Positions 1 to 8,184 of a stretch of 18,717 nucleotides of DNA are shown here, piece after piece. The position numbers were made by a program, and so were the translations under genes. This DNA comes from CAIVAT01 sp037141055. Its GTDB lineage: Bacteria; Bacteroidota; Bacteroidia; Bacteroidales; FEN-979. Below the pieces are notes generated by a model that was not told the DNA's origin, did not search any database, and saw only the letters and a list, made by a program, of their open reading frames with translations. Where the stretch lies: the NCBI GenBank assembly GCA_037141055.1, contig JBAXDH010000069.1, positions 1 through 18,717 of the forward strand. Direction: 5' to 3'. Position 1 is the first letter of the stretch. Each line of letters opens with the position of its first letter.

Positions 1-1539
1 AATTACATGTTGCATCCGGGTATCGTGAACCAGACCGAAGTATTTATTACAAAAAGCCCCGTGGATGACAATGTCCTGTTTGCTTCCTGCAACACCCTTA
101 CCTTCGTCCCTTTCTTTTTAAGTGAGGGAATCTTTGTCACCGCCAACGGGGGAGCCAACTGGCGCGGGAATGACACATGCACCGGTAATCCGATCGATTA
201 TCATGGCGGGGATGTGGGAATTACCATCGACAGGAACGGTACATTTCTCCTTACACGGCTGGGACGTGCGCCTTTCGTGGGGCTCTACAGCCACTATTCC
301 AATGACAACGGATTAACATGGAGTTCACAGCAGGTCATTTCAACCAATGATCTCGAGCGGGCTTCCCTGGTCAGCGACGCCCGGAAAAACAGCTCGTTTT
401 ACGGCAGGAGCTATGCCGTATGGACCACTTTCGCCACACCGTTTCCTTTGATGGTTGCATCCACCGATGATGGCGGAAAGAAGTGGACCGCGCAGAAACA
501 GGTTAATCAACCACCCAACCGCTGTGCCGGGGGTGATGTGGCCGTGGGACCCAACGGCGAGGTATATGCCTGTTGGGCCGGGGTAACCGCCATTTCTCCT
601 TTCAAAGAGATATTTGTCGGATTTGGCGCTTCCGAAGATGGAGGTGCTACCTGGACCGTGCTTGAAAATGCATTCAATATGAGCGGGATCAGCGGGGTCC
701 TTCCAGGTAAAAACAACATCCGGGTGAACAGTTTGCCGGTGATCACGGTCGATACAACAACCGGCCCCAGGAAAGGCTGGATCTATATCGTTACCTGCCA
801 GAAAGGCCTTTCGCCTGCCGGATCCGACCCTGATATCGTGATGTACCGGTCGGCAGACCGGGGGCATACCTGGTCTTCAGGGATACGGGTTAACCAGGAT
901 CCGCTCAACAATGGGAAGACCCAGTTTTTCCCGGCCGTTCATGTGGATAAAACCGGTGCCATCGACATCATTTTCTATGACGACCGGAACACTTCAACCG
1001 ATTCGGCGGGGGTATTCCTGGCCCGTTCCCAGGACGGAGGTGACAATTGGCATGAATATGAAATCAGTGATCATAATTTCATGCCCAAGCCGATCGGTGG
1101 CCTCGGGCAGGGTTACCAGGGCGACAACATCGACATCACTTCCACCACAACTAAACTCTGGCCGGTATGGATGGACAACTCTTCCGGAATCTACCAGGTT
1201 TGGACGGTTCCCATTGACTACGCCGACGTGAATGCCATCGGTGAAAAGGAGCCCGGTAATTCGTTTACCCTCGGTCAGAATCAGCCCAATCCATTCAGTG
1301 AAGTGACCTCCATTCCTTTTCATCTGTCGAAAAAAGGATTTGTCAGCCTGGAGGTTTCCGATATTCTTGGAAGACCGGTCGCAAAACTCGTCGATGAAAC
1401 ACTTTCAGCGGGTTCCTACACGCGTGATTTTAACATGTCAAAACTTGCCGGAAAAGGTAACCTGGTTTCCGGAATATTTTTCTTACAACTCACTGTTGAT
1501 GGTGTTTCAGTGACCCGGCGGATGTTGTTTGTAAAATGA
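1..1539 (+). CDS. Asp-box (BNR/sialidase-like) T9SS-secreted protein, 5' end missing
   Basis: The frame is open to the left edge and the visible product has no signal peptide. The ATG at 7 is therefore probably internal and the gene starts outside the window. Asp-box motifs of the form S-x-D-x-G-x-x-W recur at about 298-321 (SNDNGLTW), 460-486, 631-654, 850-873 and 1027-1050, with a variant TANGGANW at 139-162. This spacing is typical of a sialidase-type beta-propeller. From about 1258 to the stop a Por/T9SS type A sorting domain follows (LGQNQPNPF, then DILGRPVAKL, ending RRMLFVK), so the protein should be exported by Sec and then T9SS to the cell surface. Asp boxes are structural; I could not identify the sialidase Arg triad or Tyr/Glu pair, so enzymatic activity is not claimed. 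The 3' end faces the next gene, with 9 bp between the two stops. Confidence 0.85.
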   Translation, partial: NYMLHPGIVNQTEVFITKSPVDDNVLFASCNTLTFVPFFLSEGIFVTANGGANWRGNDTCTGNPIDYHGGDVGITIDRNGTFLLTRLGRAPFVGLYSHYSNDNGLTWSSQQVISTNDLERASLVSDARKNSSFYGRSYAVWTTFATPFPLMVASTDDGGKKWTAQKQVNQPPNRCAGGDVAVGPNGEVYACWAGVTAISPFKEIFVGFGASEDGGATWTVLENAFNMSGISGVLPGKNNIRVNSLPVITVDTTTGPRKGWIYIVTCQKGLSPAGSDPDIVMYRSADRGHTWSSGIRVNQDPLNNGKTQFFPAVHVDKTGAIDIIFYDDRNTSTDSAGVFLARSQDGGDNWHEYEISDHNFMPKPIGGLGQGYQGDNIDITSTTTKLWPVWMDNSSGIYQVWTVPIDYADVNAIGEKEPGNSFTLGQNQPNPFSEVTSIPFHLSKKGFVSLEVSDILGRPVAKLVDETLSAGSYTRDFNMSKLAGKGNLVSGIFFLQLTVDGVSVTRRMLFVK

Positions 1540-1548
1540 CGGGTATTC

Positions 1549-2919
1549 TCAAAGGCCATGAACAGAGCCCAGGATAAGCATCCTGACAGGCTTTGTAAGT
1601 AATATTGATCCGTCGTTGCCGCCTTCCAGGCGGCCGATATAAACCCCATCCCGCATTCCGGCCCCGCTGAAGGTGATCCTGTTTTCACCCGGAGGAAAAT
1701 CGCTGACATCGAAAATTGCGATTGTATGACCTAAAAGATCGCAAACCCTGATCTTTACCGGGTTTGTTGAAAAAGCGTTGCCTGTTCGGGCCTGGATCCC
1801 GGGAGGAATCGAAAAGGATATTGTTGTCGAGGTATTGAATGGATTCGGGAAATTCTGATCCAGTGAGTATCCGCAGTAATTTCCGTTCACCGGGTTGACA
1901 AACGGGACCTGTGGCGGCGAGTACTTCAGGAAGGCGCCTTTCGCTCCCACCGCGAAACCATGAAGGGAATCGGGAAAAATAACATCGAAAATCGCTGTGG
2001 AGTCAGGGGTGTAGATGTCCTTCCAGGTTGTTCCCGCATCGAGGCTGTAAATGAATTTTTTTCGGTTTCCCAGCGGGGCCCAGCCTTCACAACCATTACG
2101 GAAATCCAGGTCGACCGCAAAACCCGGCATTCCCAATTCCTGGTACTGCCAGTTGGACCCGCCATCTGAGGTTCGGATAATGCCGACACCGTAGCCGAAA
2201 TCGGGATCGCCCCCCGCACCCATCACATGGAGCGAATCGAAGGCATACAAGGCATGCACTTCGTCGGCAGGGGCATATTGCGATGGAATAGCGTACCATT
2301 TATTCCCGCCGTCGGAAGTGCGCCAGATAACCCCGGCGATGTCGAACATGCCTCCGCTTGCCCATCCGTATTTTTCATTATAAAAGGTGATGCTGAGAAC
2401 CGGGAAGAATGCCAGCGTGGAAGTGTCAATTGCCGCCTGGTGCCAGGTAGCCCCGCCGTCGGTAGTTTTCACGAGCGCATGAGGCCTGCCACCCATCCAC
2501 CCTGTGAGGGAATCAAAATAGGTAATGCAGGTCATGAAAATATTTTCAACCGGGTACCCGGTAAGTGTCCATGTATCTCCGCCGTTGGTGGTTTTGAGCA
2601 ACTCCGTGCCATATGGAGCCAACGTATAATTGAATGCAGAAGCCCATCCCAGGTTGCGGTTCAGAAAAAAGACACTCATGATGTCATTTTTTGTTTGACC
2701 GTTCTGCACCGACCAGTCAGATCCTCCGTTGATGGTATGCAGCATGGTTCCGGAATCACCTGCAGCCCAGCCATAAAGACTGTCGGTAAAATAAACGGAG
2801 CGCAGGAAATATTCTGTTGGAACTGAAACCTTACTCCATGAACCCTGGGCCGACAACAGATTCGGCGTGACAACTGACAAAACAATCAGGATCAGGATGA
2901 AGGTTCCCCGGATATTCAT
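1549..2919 (-). CDS. YCF48/HCF136-like seven-blade propeller protein with T9SS tail
   Basis: A 456-residue product. Residues 1-24 form a Sec signal peptide (hydrophobic core FILILIVLSVV, cleavage likely LSA-Q). Residues about 30-345 contain seven repeats pairing a G-W/F-A-x-G strand with a T-x-x-G-G-x-x-W turn (TINGGSDW, TTNGGDTW, TTDGGATW, TSDGGNKW, TSDGGSNW, SLDAGTTW; the seventh is incomplete). This is the pattern of photosystem-II-stability-factor-like (YCF48) propellers, which in Bacteroidota are common in secreted proteins of unknown role. From about residue 357 a T9SS type A domain starts (LDQNFPNPFN, VCDLLGHTIA). It ends RMLILGSVHGL, a few residues longer than usual. The ATG at 2919 is chosen because the signal peptide begins there. 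Function beyond surface export or adhesion is unknown. Confidence 0.88.
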   Translation of the reverse strand: MNIRGTFILILIVLSVVTPNLLSAQGSWSKVSVPTEYFLRSVYFTDSLYGWAAGDSGTMLHTINGGSDWSVQNGQTKNDIMSVFFLNRNLGWASAFNYTLAPYGTELLKTTNGGDTWTLTGYPVENIFMTCITYFDSLTGWMGGRPHALVKTTDGGATWHQAAIDTSTLAFFPVLSITFYNEKYGWASGGMFDIAGVIWRTSDGGNKWYAIPSQYAPADEVHALYAFDSLHVMGAGGDPDFGYGVGIIRTSDGGSNWQYQELGMPGFAVDLDFRNGCEGWAPLGNRKKFIYSLDAGTTWKDIYTPDSTAIFDVIFPDSLHGFAVGAKGAFLKYSPPQVPFVNPVNGNYCGYSLDQNFPNPFNTSTTISFSIPPGIQARTGNAFSTNPVKIRVCDLLGHTIAIFDVSDFPPGENRITFSGAGMRDGVYIGRLEGGNDGSILLTKPVRMLILGSVHGL

Positions 2920-2934
2920 TGTACAATATTGAGG

Positions 2935-3207
2935 TCAGGCAAAGGTGCTATCCTGCCAAGCGCCCGTCCATTTTTTCAGGTTTTCCTCCACCCTGTTGCT
3001 ATTTCCGTCATACGCCTGTAGTATCTTCAGTTTATTCTGCCAGGATGCCCCTTCCCACATTTGCTGGAGAGATTCGGTTGTCAGGTTGTTCCCGTTATAT
3101 GCATACGTCCATCTTTCCTTGTTGATCCACATGCCTCCAATCCACCCCAGTGTGATCATTTCGGTAAGGTTATAATTAAGGTCGTAATCAAAAGTGTATT
3201 TTCCATT
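2935..3207 (-). pseudogene. Relic of an aromatic-rich YD/W tandem-repeat secreted protein
   Basis: Reading leftward from an in-frame stop at 3210-3208 the frame stays open to the stop at 2935. An ATG occurs only at 3159, inside a repeat unit. The translation contains about three units of a ~30-residue repeat: YTFDYDLNYNLTE..GWIGGMW, TYAYNGNNLTTE..MWEGASW and QAYDGNSNRVEE..KWTGAWQ. This Y-D-x-N-x-N-L-T-E / W-x-G-x-x-W pattern occurs in long Bacteroidota T9SS cargo with many tandem copies. Here there is no signal peptide, no sorting domain and no start outside the repeat, so it looks like the decayed 3' part of a larger gene. It could alternatively be a real 74-residue protein starting at 3159. 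It lies 15 bp upstream of the propeller gene on the same strand. Confidence 0.6.
2940..2947 (-). promoter_or_regulatory. Possible -7 box for the propeller gene
   Basis: On the minus strand the sequence reads CACCTTTG followed by CC. This matches the Bacteroidota -7 box TAnnTTTG except at the first base and lies 20 bp upstream of the ATG at 2919. It overlaps the last codons of the repeat relic. No clear TTG -33 element was found at the usual spacing, so this is a weak call. Confidence 0.3.
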
Positions 3208-3215
3208 TTATTTAA

Positions 3216-3245
3216 CAAAGATAATTCGCTTTTTGTGCATTTCAA
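3216..3245 (-). promoter_or_regulatory. Bacteroidota-type promoter upstream of the repeat relic
   Basis: The minus strand carries TATCTTTG (3223-3216), a perfect TAnnTTTG -7 box, with a TTG (3245-3243) 19 bp upstream as a -33 element. It points at the repeat relic only 9 bp away and beyond it at the propeller gene. It may be the surviving promoter of the decayed gene, or it may now drive the propeller gene with a leader of about 290 nt. Confidence 0.5.
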
Positions 3246-3343
3246 CGTATAGCGAAATATTTAACAATAAAACCCCTGAGATGATTGTATATCTTCTTTT
3301 TTGGTACAATTGTGATTATTTCTTTATTTAGTCTAATTTAATG

Positions 3344-3351
3344 TATATTTG
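3344..3351 (+). promoter_or_regulatory. -7 box for the seven-repeat secreted protein
   Basis: TATATTTG matches TAnnTTTG exactly and lies 66 bp before the chosen ATG at 3418. A possible TTG start at 3349 falls inside this box, so translation from there is unlikely and the start at 3418 is favoured. The -33 position is AT-rich without a clean TTG. The surrounding stretch 3208-3417 is AT-rich, and I see no gene in it. Confidence 0.5.
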
Positions 3352-3417
3352 CTGAATATTTATTTCATCCGGATGAATTGTCTCAAACATATTGCTTCTC
3401 AACCAAAAGAAACCACC

Positions 3418-4974
3418 ATGAAAATAAAATTACCAATCATTATCGCAGGACTTTTCCTGATAACCAGCCAAATCACCACCGCACAAAATACATTTCTAAA
3501 AACCTACGGCGGCCTCAACAATGATTATTGCACGTATGTTCAGCAAACCTCCGATGGTGGTTACATCATGGCCGGATATACGAACAATTTCGGAGCAGGT
3601 TCAATGGAAGATATCTATTTGGTTCGCACCAATTCAACCGGCGATACCCTGTGGACAAAAACCTACGGCGGCACCGGACAGGAGCGCGCTTATGCTGTTG
3701 CGCAGACATCAGACGGCGGATTTATTATCACCGGATACACCAACAGTTTCGGCGTTGTTAATGCGGATGTTTATTTAATCCGGACCGATGGCAATGGTAA
3801 TACGGTTTGGTCAAAAACCTACGGTGGCGACGGGCTGGATTTTGGCTATGCTGTGAAACAAACTTCCGACGGGGGATTCATCGTGGCCGGGAGTACAGAC
3901 CTGGGGTCGGCAAATGGCAGTCTTTACCTTCTCAAGATCCGTTCCAACGGAGATACACTCTTCACGAAAGTTATCGGGGGGACAGGTATCGACAGAGCAT
4001 CTGCCATTCGTCAGACTACCGACGGGGGATTTATCATCGGCGGATACACCAGCAGTTTTGGTGCAGGGGGAAACGATTTTTATCTGCTGAAGACCACCTC
4101 TGCCGGGAACATTTCCTGGGAAAAAACCTATGGGGGTGCTAACTCCGACCAGGGGAACGATGTACAGCAAACTTCAGACGGAGGTTACATCTTTGCCGGA
4201 AATTCAATGAGCTTCGGCGCCGGGGCCTATGATGTTTACTTAATCAAAACCGACGCAAATGGTGTAGCCACATGGTCAAAAACTTACGGTGGTGTAAACA
4301 GCGAGTATGGAAATGCTGTTCAGCAAACCATTGACGGAGGCTACATAATTGCTGGATACAGCGCAAGCTTCCCGGGTGATTACCTGATAAAGACTGATGC
4401 GGCAGGCAATCCGCTGTGGACGAAAACCATCGGGGGTCCTGTGTTCGATTGGGGAAATTCAATGCAGCAAACCATCGATGGCGGATTTATCATCGGAGGA
4501 TATACCATGAGCTTCGGGGCAGGAAATATGGATCTTTCTTTAATTAAAACCGATGCCAACGGCAACATCAGCTGCAGTGAAGTAACCCCGGCAACTATCA
4601 CCGCCCCGGCGGCAACACAAACAGGGAGCCCGATATCCCAGGTCACTTCCGGAGGCCAGGTGCGCACACCCGCCACTGTAGGTCATAGCGGCGGCACCGT
4701 ATCGACAGTATGCTTCACAACAGCGGTCAACGAACAAACTGCCGGCAATTCGATAGCTGTTGCTCCAAACCCATTCAACAGGGAAATAATCATCAGGGGA
4801 ACCAAAGAAAACGAAACACTCCTGGTGTCGGATTTTGCGGGAAGAATTATCCTGCAGCAGCCTGCAGATTCAGGCGAAACCAGGATCAATTCAGAAAATA
4901 TATTACCTGGGGTCTATGTGATTTCAATTGTCGGTGGAAACACGAATAAGAGCTATAAAGTTGTGAAATATTAA
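3418..4974 (+). CDS. Seven-repeat (SDGG-type) secreted protein with T9SS tail
   Basis: A 518-residue product from the ATG at 3418, where a clear signal peptide begins (MKIKLPIIIAGLFLIT, cleavage near TTA-Q). Residues about 25-386 are seven tandem ~52-residue repeats. Each has KTYGG, then QQTSDGGYI, AGYT.SFGAG, D.YLIKTD..GN and a closing W. Seven units suggest one closed beta-propeller, though the fold is inferred. A Ser/Thr/Pro/Gly-rich linker follows, then a T9SS type A sorting domain from about residue 445 (VAPNPFNREI, VSDFAGRIIL, ending SYKVVKY). The family is widespread in Bacteroidota and carries no known catalytic motif. Repeat six is a few residues shorter than the others. The stop faces the marR stop with 23 bp between. 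Confidence 0.88.
   Translation: MKIKLPIIIAGLFLITSQITTAQNTFLKTYGGLNNDYCTYVQQTSDGGYIMAGYTNNFGAGSMEDIYLVRTNSTGDTLWTKTYGGTGQERAYAVAQTSDGGFIITGYTNSFGVVNADVYLIRTDGNGNTVWSKTYGGDGLDFGYAVKQTSDGGFIVAGSTDLGSANGSLYLLKIRSNGDTLFTKVIGGTGIDRASAIRQTTDGGFIIGGYTSSFGAGGNDFYLLKTTSAGNISWEKTYGGANSDQGNDVQQTSDGGYIFAGNSMSFGAGAYDVYLIKTDANGVATWSKTYGGVNSEYGNAVQQTIDGGYIIAGYSASFPGDYLIKTDAAGNPLWTKTIGGPVFDWGNSMQQTIDGGFIIGGYTMSFGAGNMDLSLIKTDANGNISCSEVTPATITAPAATQTGSPISQVTSGGQVRTPATVGHSGGTVSTVCFTTAVNEQTAGNSIAVAPNPFNREIIIRGTKENETLLVSDFAGRIILQQPADSGETRINSENILPGVYVISIVGGNTNKSYKVVKY
3490..4575 (+). repeat. Seven tandem ~156-bp coding repeats
   Basis: Seven consecutive units of about 156 bp encode the repeated block described for the secreted protein at 3418-4974. 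Protein motifs are well conserved (DGG, AGYT, KTYGG) while DNA identity between units is only moderate. They are therefore old diversified repeats, not a recent expansion. Unit six (about 4279-4422) is the shortest. Confidence 0.85.
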
Positions 4975-4997
4975 CCGCGTTCGCCAAAGGTTCATAT

Positions 4998-5474
4998 TTA
5001 TTTTTCAGCATCCACCGATTCAACCAGTTCGGCCATCAGTGAGAGTAATTTCTTTGCTTTTGCCTTGCCCAGGCGATGTTCAAATTCAGCCGTCAGAAGC
5101 TTGTTTGCTTCCCAGATTTTCAGCAGTACGCCTGCCCCTTTGTCTGTCAGGGAAATAATATTGCACCGGCTGTCATGCTCGTTCGGATCAATGACAATCA
5201 GCTCATGCCGCAGCATTTCCTGGACCAGTTTGCTCATGGCCTGTTTTGAAACCTTAGCCCTGCGCGCCATTTCGCTGTTGGAAACACCGTCAAGGCCAAT
5301 GGTGAACAGGAGATGAATATGGCTTGTACCCAAAGGAGGAGAGCCGATTTTAGGCCAGCTTTCATCAATCCACACAACGAGGTAACGATATAACAAATAG
5401 ATCTGGCGGCCAAAACTTTCATCGGGTGATGTTTTATTGGCTATTAATTTCTTTTTGACTGATTTCGAAAGCAT
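4998..5474 (-). CDS. MarR-family transcriptional regulator
   Basis: A 158-residue protein of normal MarR length. The winged-helix core lies at about residues 50-120: VSNSEMARRAKVSKQAMSKL is the helix-turn-helix, and DPNEHDSRCNIISLTDKG is the wing with the typical D-x-R and LT-x-KG signature. The flanking N- and C-terminal helices would form the dimer interface. It is divergent from the HlyD-EmrB-TolC efflux genes, the usual arrangement for a ligand-responsive repressor of both itself and the pump. The ligand cannot be told from sequence. Repeats in the spacer are candidate operators. The start at 5474 is the only ATG that keeps the N-terminal helix. Confidence 0.9.
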   Translation of the reverse strand: MLSKSVKKKLIANKTSPDESFGRQIYLLYRYLVVWIDESWPKIGSPPLGTSHIHLLFTIGLDGVSNSEMARRAKVSKQAMSKLVQEMLRHELIVIDPNEHDSRCNIISLTDKGAGVLLKIWEANKLLTAEFEHRLGKAKAKKLLSLMAELVESVDAEK

Positions 5475-5493
5475 TGAACCTTTGATTAAAAAT

Positions 5494-5528
5494 ATTAGTC
5501 AACTTCATTGTCGATAATTCGTCAACTT
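5494..5528. promoter_or_regulatory. Candidate MarR operator: two 12-bp direct repeats
   Basis: ATTAGTCAACTT (5494-5505) and ATTCGTCAACTT (5517-5528) match at 11 of 12 bases and start 23 bp apart, close to two helical turns. They lie upstream of and next to the -7 box of the efflux operon and within 60 bp of the marR start, so a bound regulator could block both directions. MarR sites are usually inverted repeats, and here only imperfect dyad symmetry is visible (TTA..CAA / TTG..TAA around 5495-5517). Assignment to this regulator is inferred from position. Confidence 0.45.
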
Positions 5529-5540
5529 GGTTTACTTTTG
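5508..5540 (+). promoter_or_regulatory. Promoter of the efflux operon
   Basis: TACTTTTG (5533-5540) fits TAnnTTTG exactly and continues into CA, as in other promoters of this window. A TTG at 5508-5510 could be the -33 element, although the 22-bp spacing is slightly long. The ATG of the adaptor gene lies 17 bp downstream of the box. Confidence 0.55.
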
Positions 5541-5557
5541 CAAAAATATAAAAAACC

Positions 5558-6613
5558 ATGGACATGGAACCTGAATACCAAAAAGAACGAAAACCTGTGA
5601 AAAAAATGCTGCCGCGGATTATCATCGGCACCGTTGTAATAGTCGCCCTTTTCTACCTTGTAAAAGAGGTCTGGTATGCCTTCCATCACGAAGAAACCGA
5701 CAATGCGCAGGTTGAAATGAGACTCGTTCCAATTTTATCACGGGTATCCGGTTACGTTGATAAAATCTATACCGACGACTATTCGCTGGTAACCAGGGGG
5801 CAGCTCCTGATGGTGATCGACTCATCGGAGCTCGCTTTGCAACTGCGGGAAATGGAGTCGGATTTTCAGCAGTCGCTGTCGGACATTCAAAATGCCGAGG
5901 CTTCTCTCACGAATGCTGAAGCTTCACTGGCTTTGTCGAAGGGGAATCTTGAAATAATCAGGTTGAAGCAGGTCAAAGCATCCAACGACATGGCGAGGGA
6001 TAAAAGCCTGTTTGACGGGAATGCCATCACGAAAAGGCAGTATGACGACAGCCAGTCGAATTTCGATATCAATACAAAACAGTTTGAAGCCAGCCAGATG
6101 GACGTTAAAGTTTCGGAAACACGGCTGGAGGTTTTGCGGTCGCTGGTGCATAAAGCGCAATCACAGTCGGACATAAAAAAGGCCCGCATCGACCAGCAAC
6201 GGCTGAAACTCACTTATTGCCGAGTTTACGCCATTGCCGACGGAAAACTTGGAAAACGGAACATTGACGAGGGACAGTTCATCCAGGCCGGTACGCCGCT
6301 TTTTACCATTGTAAACAGCCAGAACCAGTGGGTTGTGGCAAATTTCAAGGAAAGCCAGCTGAAAAACATTCACGAGGGACAGGTTGTAAAGATCAAAATT
6401 GACGGGTATCCCAGCCTGGAAGTCAATGGCAAAGTGATTTCCCTCTCGGATGCGACCGGCGCGAAGTTTTCACTTCTTCCGCCCGACAATGCAACAGGAA
6501 ACTTCGTGAAGGTAACACAGCGCATCCCGGTGAGGATTGAAATCATTGATGCCTCTAAATTCAAAGACATCCTGAGGGCCGGGATGAGCGTTGTTGTTTC
6601 TGTTCCAATCTGA
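5558..6613 (+). CDS. HlyD/EmrA-family periplasmic adaptor of a multidrug efflux pump
   Basis: A 351-residue membrane-fusion protein. A short cytoplasmic N-terminus precedes one transmembrane helix at residues about 18-38 (IIIGTVVIVALFYLV). A biotinyl/lipoyl-like half follows (ETDNAQVEMRLVPILSRVSG, residues about 48-90), then a long coiled-coil hairpin (about 90-200, rich in A, E, K, Q, S). The second lipoyl half and beta-barrel come next (GKLGKRNIDEGQFIQAGTPL, VVANFKESQLKNIHEGQ). GAKFSLLPPDNATGNFVKV near residue 305 is a strong EmrA-type signature. It would link the inner-membrane MFS pump to the outer-membrane channel. First gene of the efflux operon; the pump starts 8 bp after its stop. ATGs at 5558 and 5564 are both possible starts. 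Confidence 0.93.
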   Translation: MDMEPEYQKERKPVKKMLPRIIIGTVVIVALFYLVKEVWYAFHHEETDNAQVEMRLVPILSRVSGYVDKIYTDDYSLVTRGQLLMVIDSSELALQLREMESDFQQSLSDIQNAEASLTNAEASLALSKGNLEIIRLKQVKASNDMARDKSLFDGNAITKRQYDDSQSNFDINTKQFEASQMDVKVSETRLEVLRSLVHKAQSQSDIKKARIDQQRLKLTYCRVYAIADGKLGKRNIDEGQFIQAGTPLFTIVNSQNQWVVANFKESQLKNIHEGQVVKIKIDGYPSLEVNGKVISLSDATGAKFSLLPPDNATGNFVKVTQRIPVRIEIIDASKFKDILRAGMSVVVSVPI

Positions 6614-6621
6614 TCCGGAAC

Positions 6622-8184
6622 ATGTCAGCACTGAGCAAGACTGCGAAGATCATCATCGCCCTTACCACCATTTCGGCGGCCATCATGGAGCTGATCGACA
6701 CCTCCATCGTGAATGTCGCCCTCAACCAGATGGCGGGCAACCTGGGTGCTTCCATCGAAGACATCGCCTGGGTGATCACCTCGTATGCCATTGCCAACGT
6801 CATCATCATCCCCATGACGGGATTCCTGGCGGCCTATTTTGGCAGGAGACGCTATTACATGGCCTCCATCGCCATTTTTACGATCGCATCCATTTTTTGC
6901 GGAATGTCAACATCCCTCTGGCAGATCGTGTTGTGGCGGTTTGTCCAGGGACTCGGCGGCGGCGGCCTGCTTTCAACATCGCAGTCCATTCTGTTCGAGA
7001 CGTTCCCGGGGAAGCAAAGAGGGCTGGCCTCCGCCCTGTTCGGTATGGGAATCGTGCTGGGTCCGACCCTCGGGCCGACAGTCGGCGGACTGATCATCGA
7101 CAGCTACTCCTGGCCCCTGATCTTTTACATCAACATTCCTTTCGGAATTGTCGCCAGCTTTCTTACCTACCGGTTCATCCCGAAAACATTCGATATTTCC
7201 GCCAAGCCACGAATCGACTGGTCCGGCATATTCCTGCTGACCATCGGCATCGGGGCGCTGCAGTACGTGCTTGAACGCGGAGAGTCGGAAGACTGGTTTG
7301 ATTCCAGGCTCATCATCGGGCTGACTGCGGTTGCGGTTGTCGGGCTTGTCACATTCATATGGTGGGAGCTGAAGCAGAAACAACCGGTGGTCAACCTTCG
7401 CATTCTGAAAGACCGGAATCTAGCGTTAACCACCTTGCTGACCTTCATTGTAGGGTTTATTCTGTTCACATCCGTTTTTGTCTTCCCGCTGATGCTGCAG
7501 CGGGTTCTTGGATATACTGCCTATGAAACCGGCATTACGCTGCTCCCTGCGTCGCTGCTGTCGCTGCTCATCATGCCTTTCATCGGGAAGAGGCTCCAGG
7601 CGGGGACGCCGCCAAAGCTGTTTGTTGCCATCGGGTTTATCACCCTGACGGGATTCGGAATACTGATGTCGCGTGCCGATCTGAATGTCACTTCGGGTTT
7701 CTTCGCACTGCCCCTGCTCATTCGCGGTGCTGGACTCGCCTGCCTTTTCGTGCCGCTCAATGCGATGGCAGTGCAGGGATTGCTGCCAAAGGACATCCCC
7801 CAGGGAGTGGCGCTGAACAACATGATGCGGCAGCTCGGAGGGTCCTTCGGCATTGCCATCATCAACAACTACATTGCCCACCGGGTGGCCGTTCACCGCA
7901 CCGACCTGGTCAGCAACATATACAGCGGCAGTTTCCAGTTCACCGAGCGGTTCAACGCGATTTCCCAGGGACTGCAGGCAAAACTGCCGGTTTTGGCCAA
8001 TATCAGGGAGCAGACTTACAGAATCATCGAACTTTCCGTCATGAAGCAGGCCTATATGCTGAGTTATCTCGATGCCTTCCTGTATGCATCACTCTTCATC
8101 CTCATCGCTTTTCCGCTGATCTTCCTGACCCGGAACAAACGGATTACCGGGGAACAGGTTGAAAAAGCCGGAGAAGCGCATTGA
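6622..8184 (+). CDS. EmrB/QacA-type DHA2 MFS multidrug transporter
   Basis: A 520-residue inner-membrane protein of the usual 14-helix DHA2 length. Signatures in order: MELIDTSIVNVALNQMAGNL in helix 1, motif A as GFLAAYFGRRRYY after helix 2, motif B RFVQGLGGGGLLSTSQSILF, and the antiporter motif C GIVLGPTLGPTVGG in helix 5. Such pumps exchange protons for hydrophobic drugs, dyes or fatty acids; the substrate is not predictable here. It lies 8 bp after the adaptor gene, so the two are almost certainly co-transcribed and their products form a complex. The stop codon is the first bases of a heptamer run that separates it from the channel gene. Confidence 0.93.
   Translation: MSALSKTAKIIIALTTISAAIMELIDTSIVNVALNQMAGNLGASIEDIAWVITSYAIANVIIIPMTGFLAAYFGRRRYYMASIAIFTIASIFCGMSTSLWQIVLWRFVQGLGGGGLLSTSQSILFETFPGKQRGLASALFGMGIVLGPTLGPTVGGLIIDSYSWPLIFYINIPFGIVASFLTYRFIPKTFDISAKPRIDWSGIFLLTIGIGALQYVLERGESEDWFDSRLIIGLTAVAVVGLVTFIWWELKQKQPVVNLRILKDRNLALTTLLTFIVGFILFTSVFVFPLMLQRVLGYTAYETGITLLPASLLSLLIMPFIGKRLQAGTPPKLFVAIGFITLTGFGILMSRADLNVTSGFFALPLLIRGAGLACLFVPLNAMAVQGLLPKDIPQGVALNNMMRQLGGSFGIAIINNYIAHRVAVHRTDLVSNIYSGSFQFTERFNAISQGLQAKLPVLANIREQTYRIIELSVMKQAYMLSYLDAFLYASLFILIAFPLIFLTRNKRITGEQVEKAGEAH

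Noticed and set aside
1..1539. Calling the first gene a sialidase
   Set aside because: Asp boxes occur in many non-sialidase propellers, the N-terminus is missing and the catalytic residues could not be identified.
6591..7274. 227-residue plus-strand frame overlapping the MFS pump
   Set aside because: Its His/Arg-rich, low-complexity translation is the out-of-frame reading of the pump, which has clear MFS motifs.
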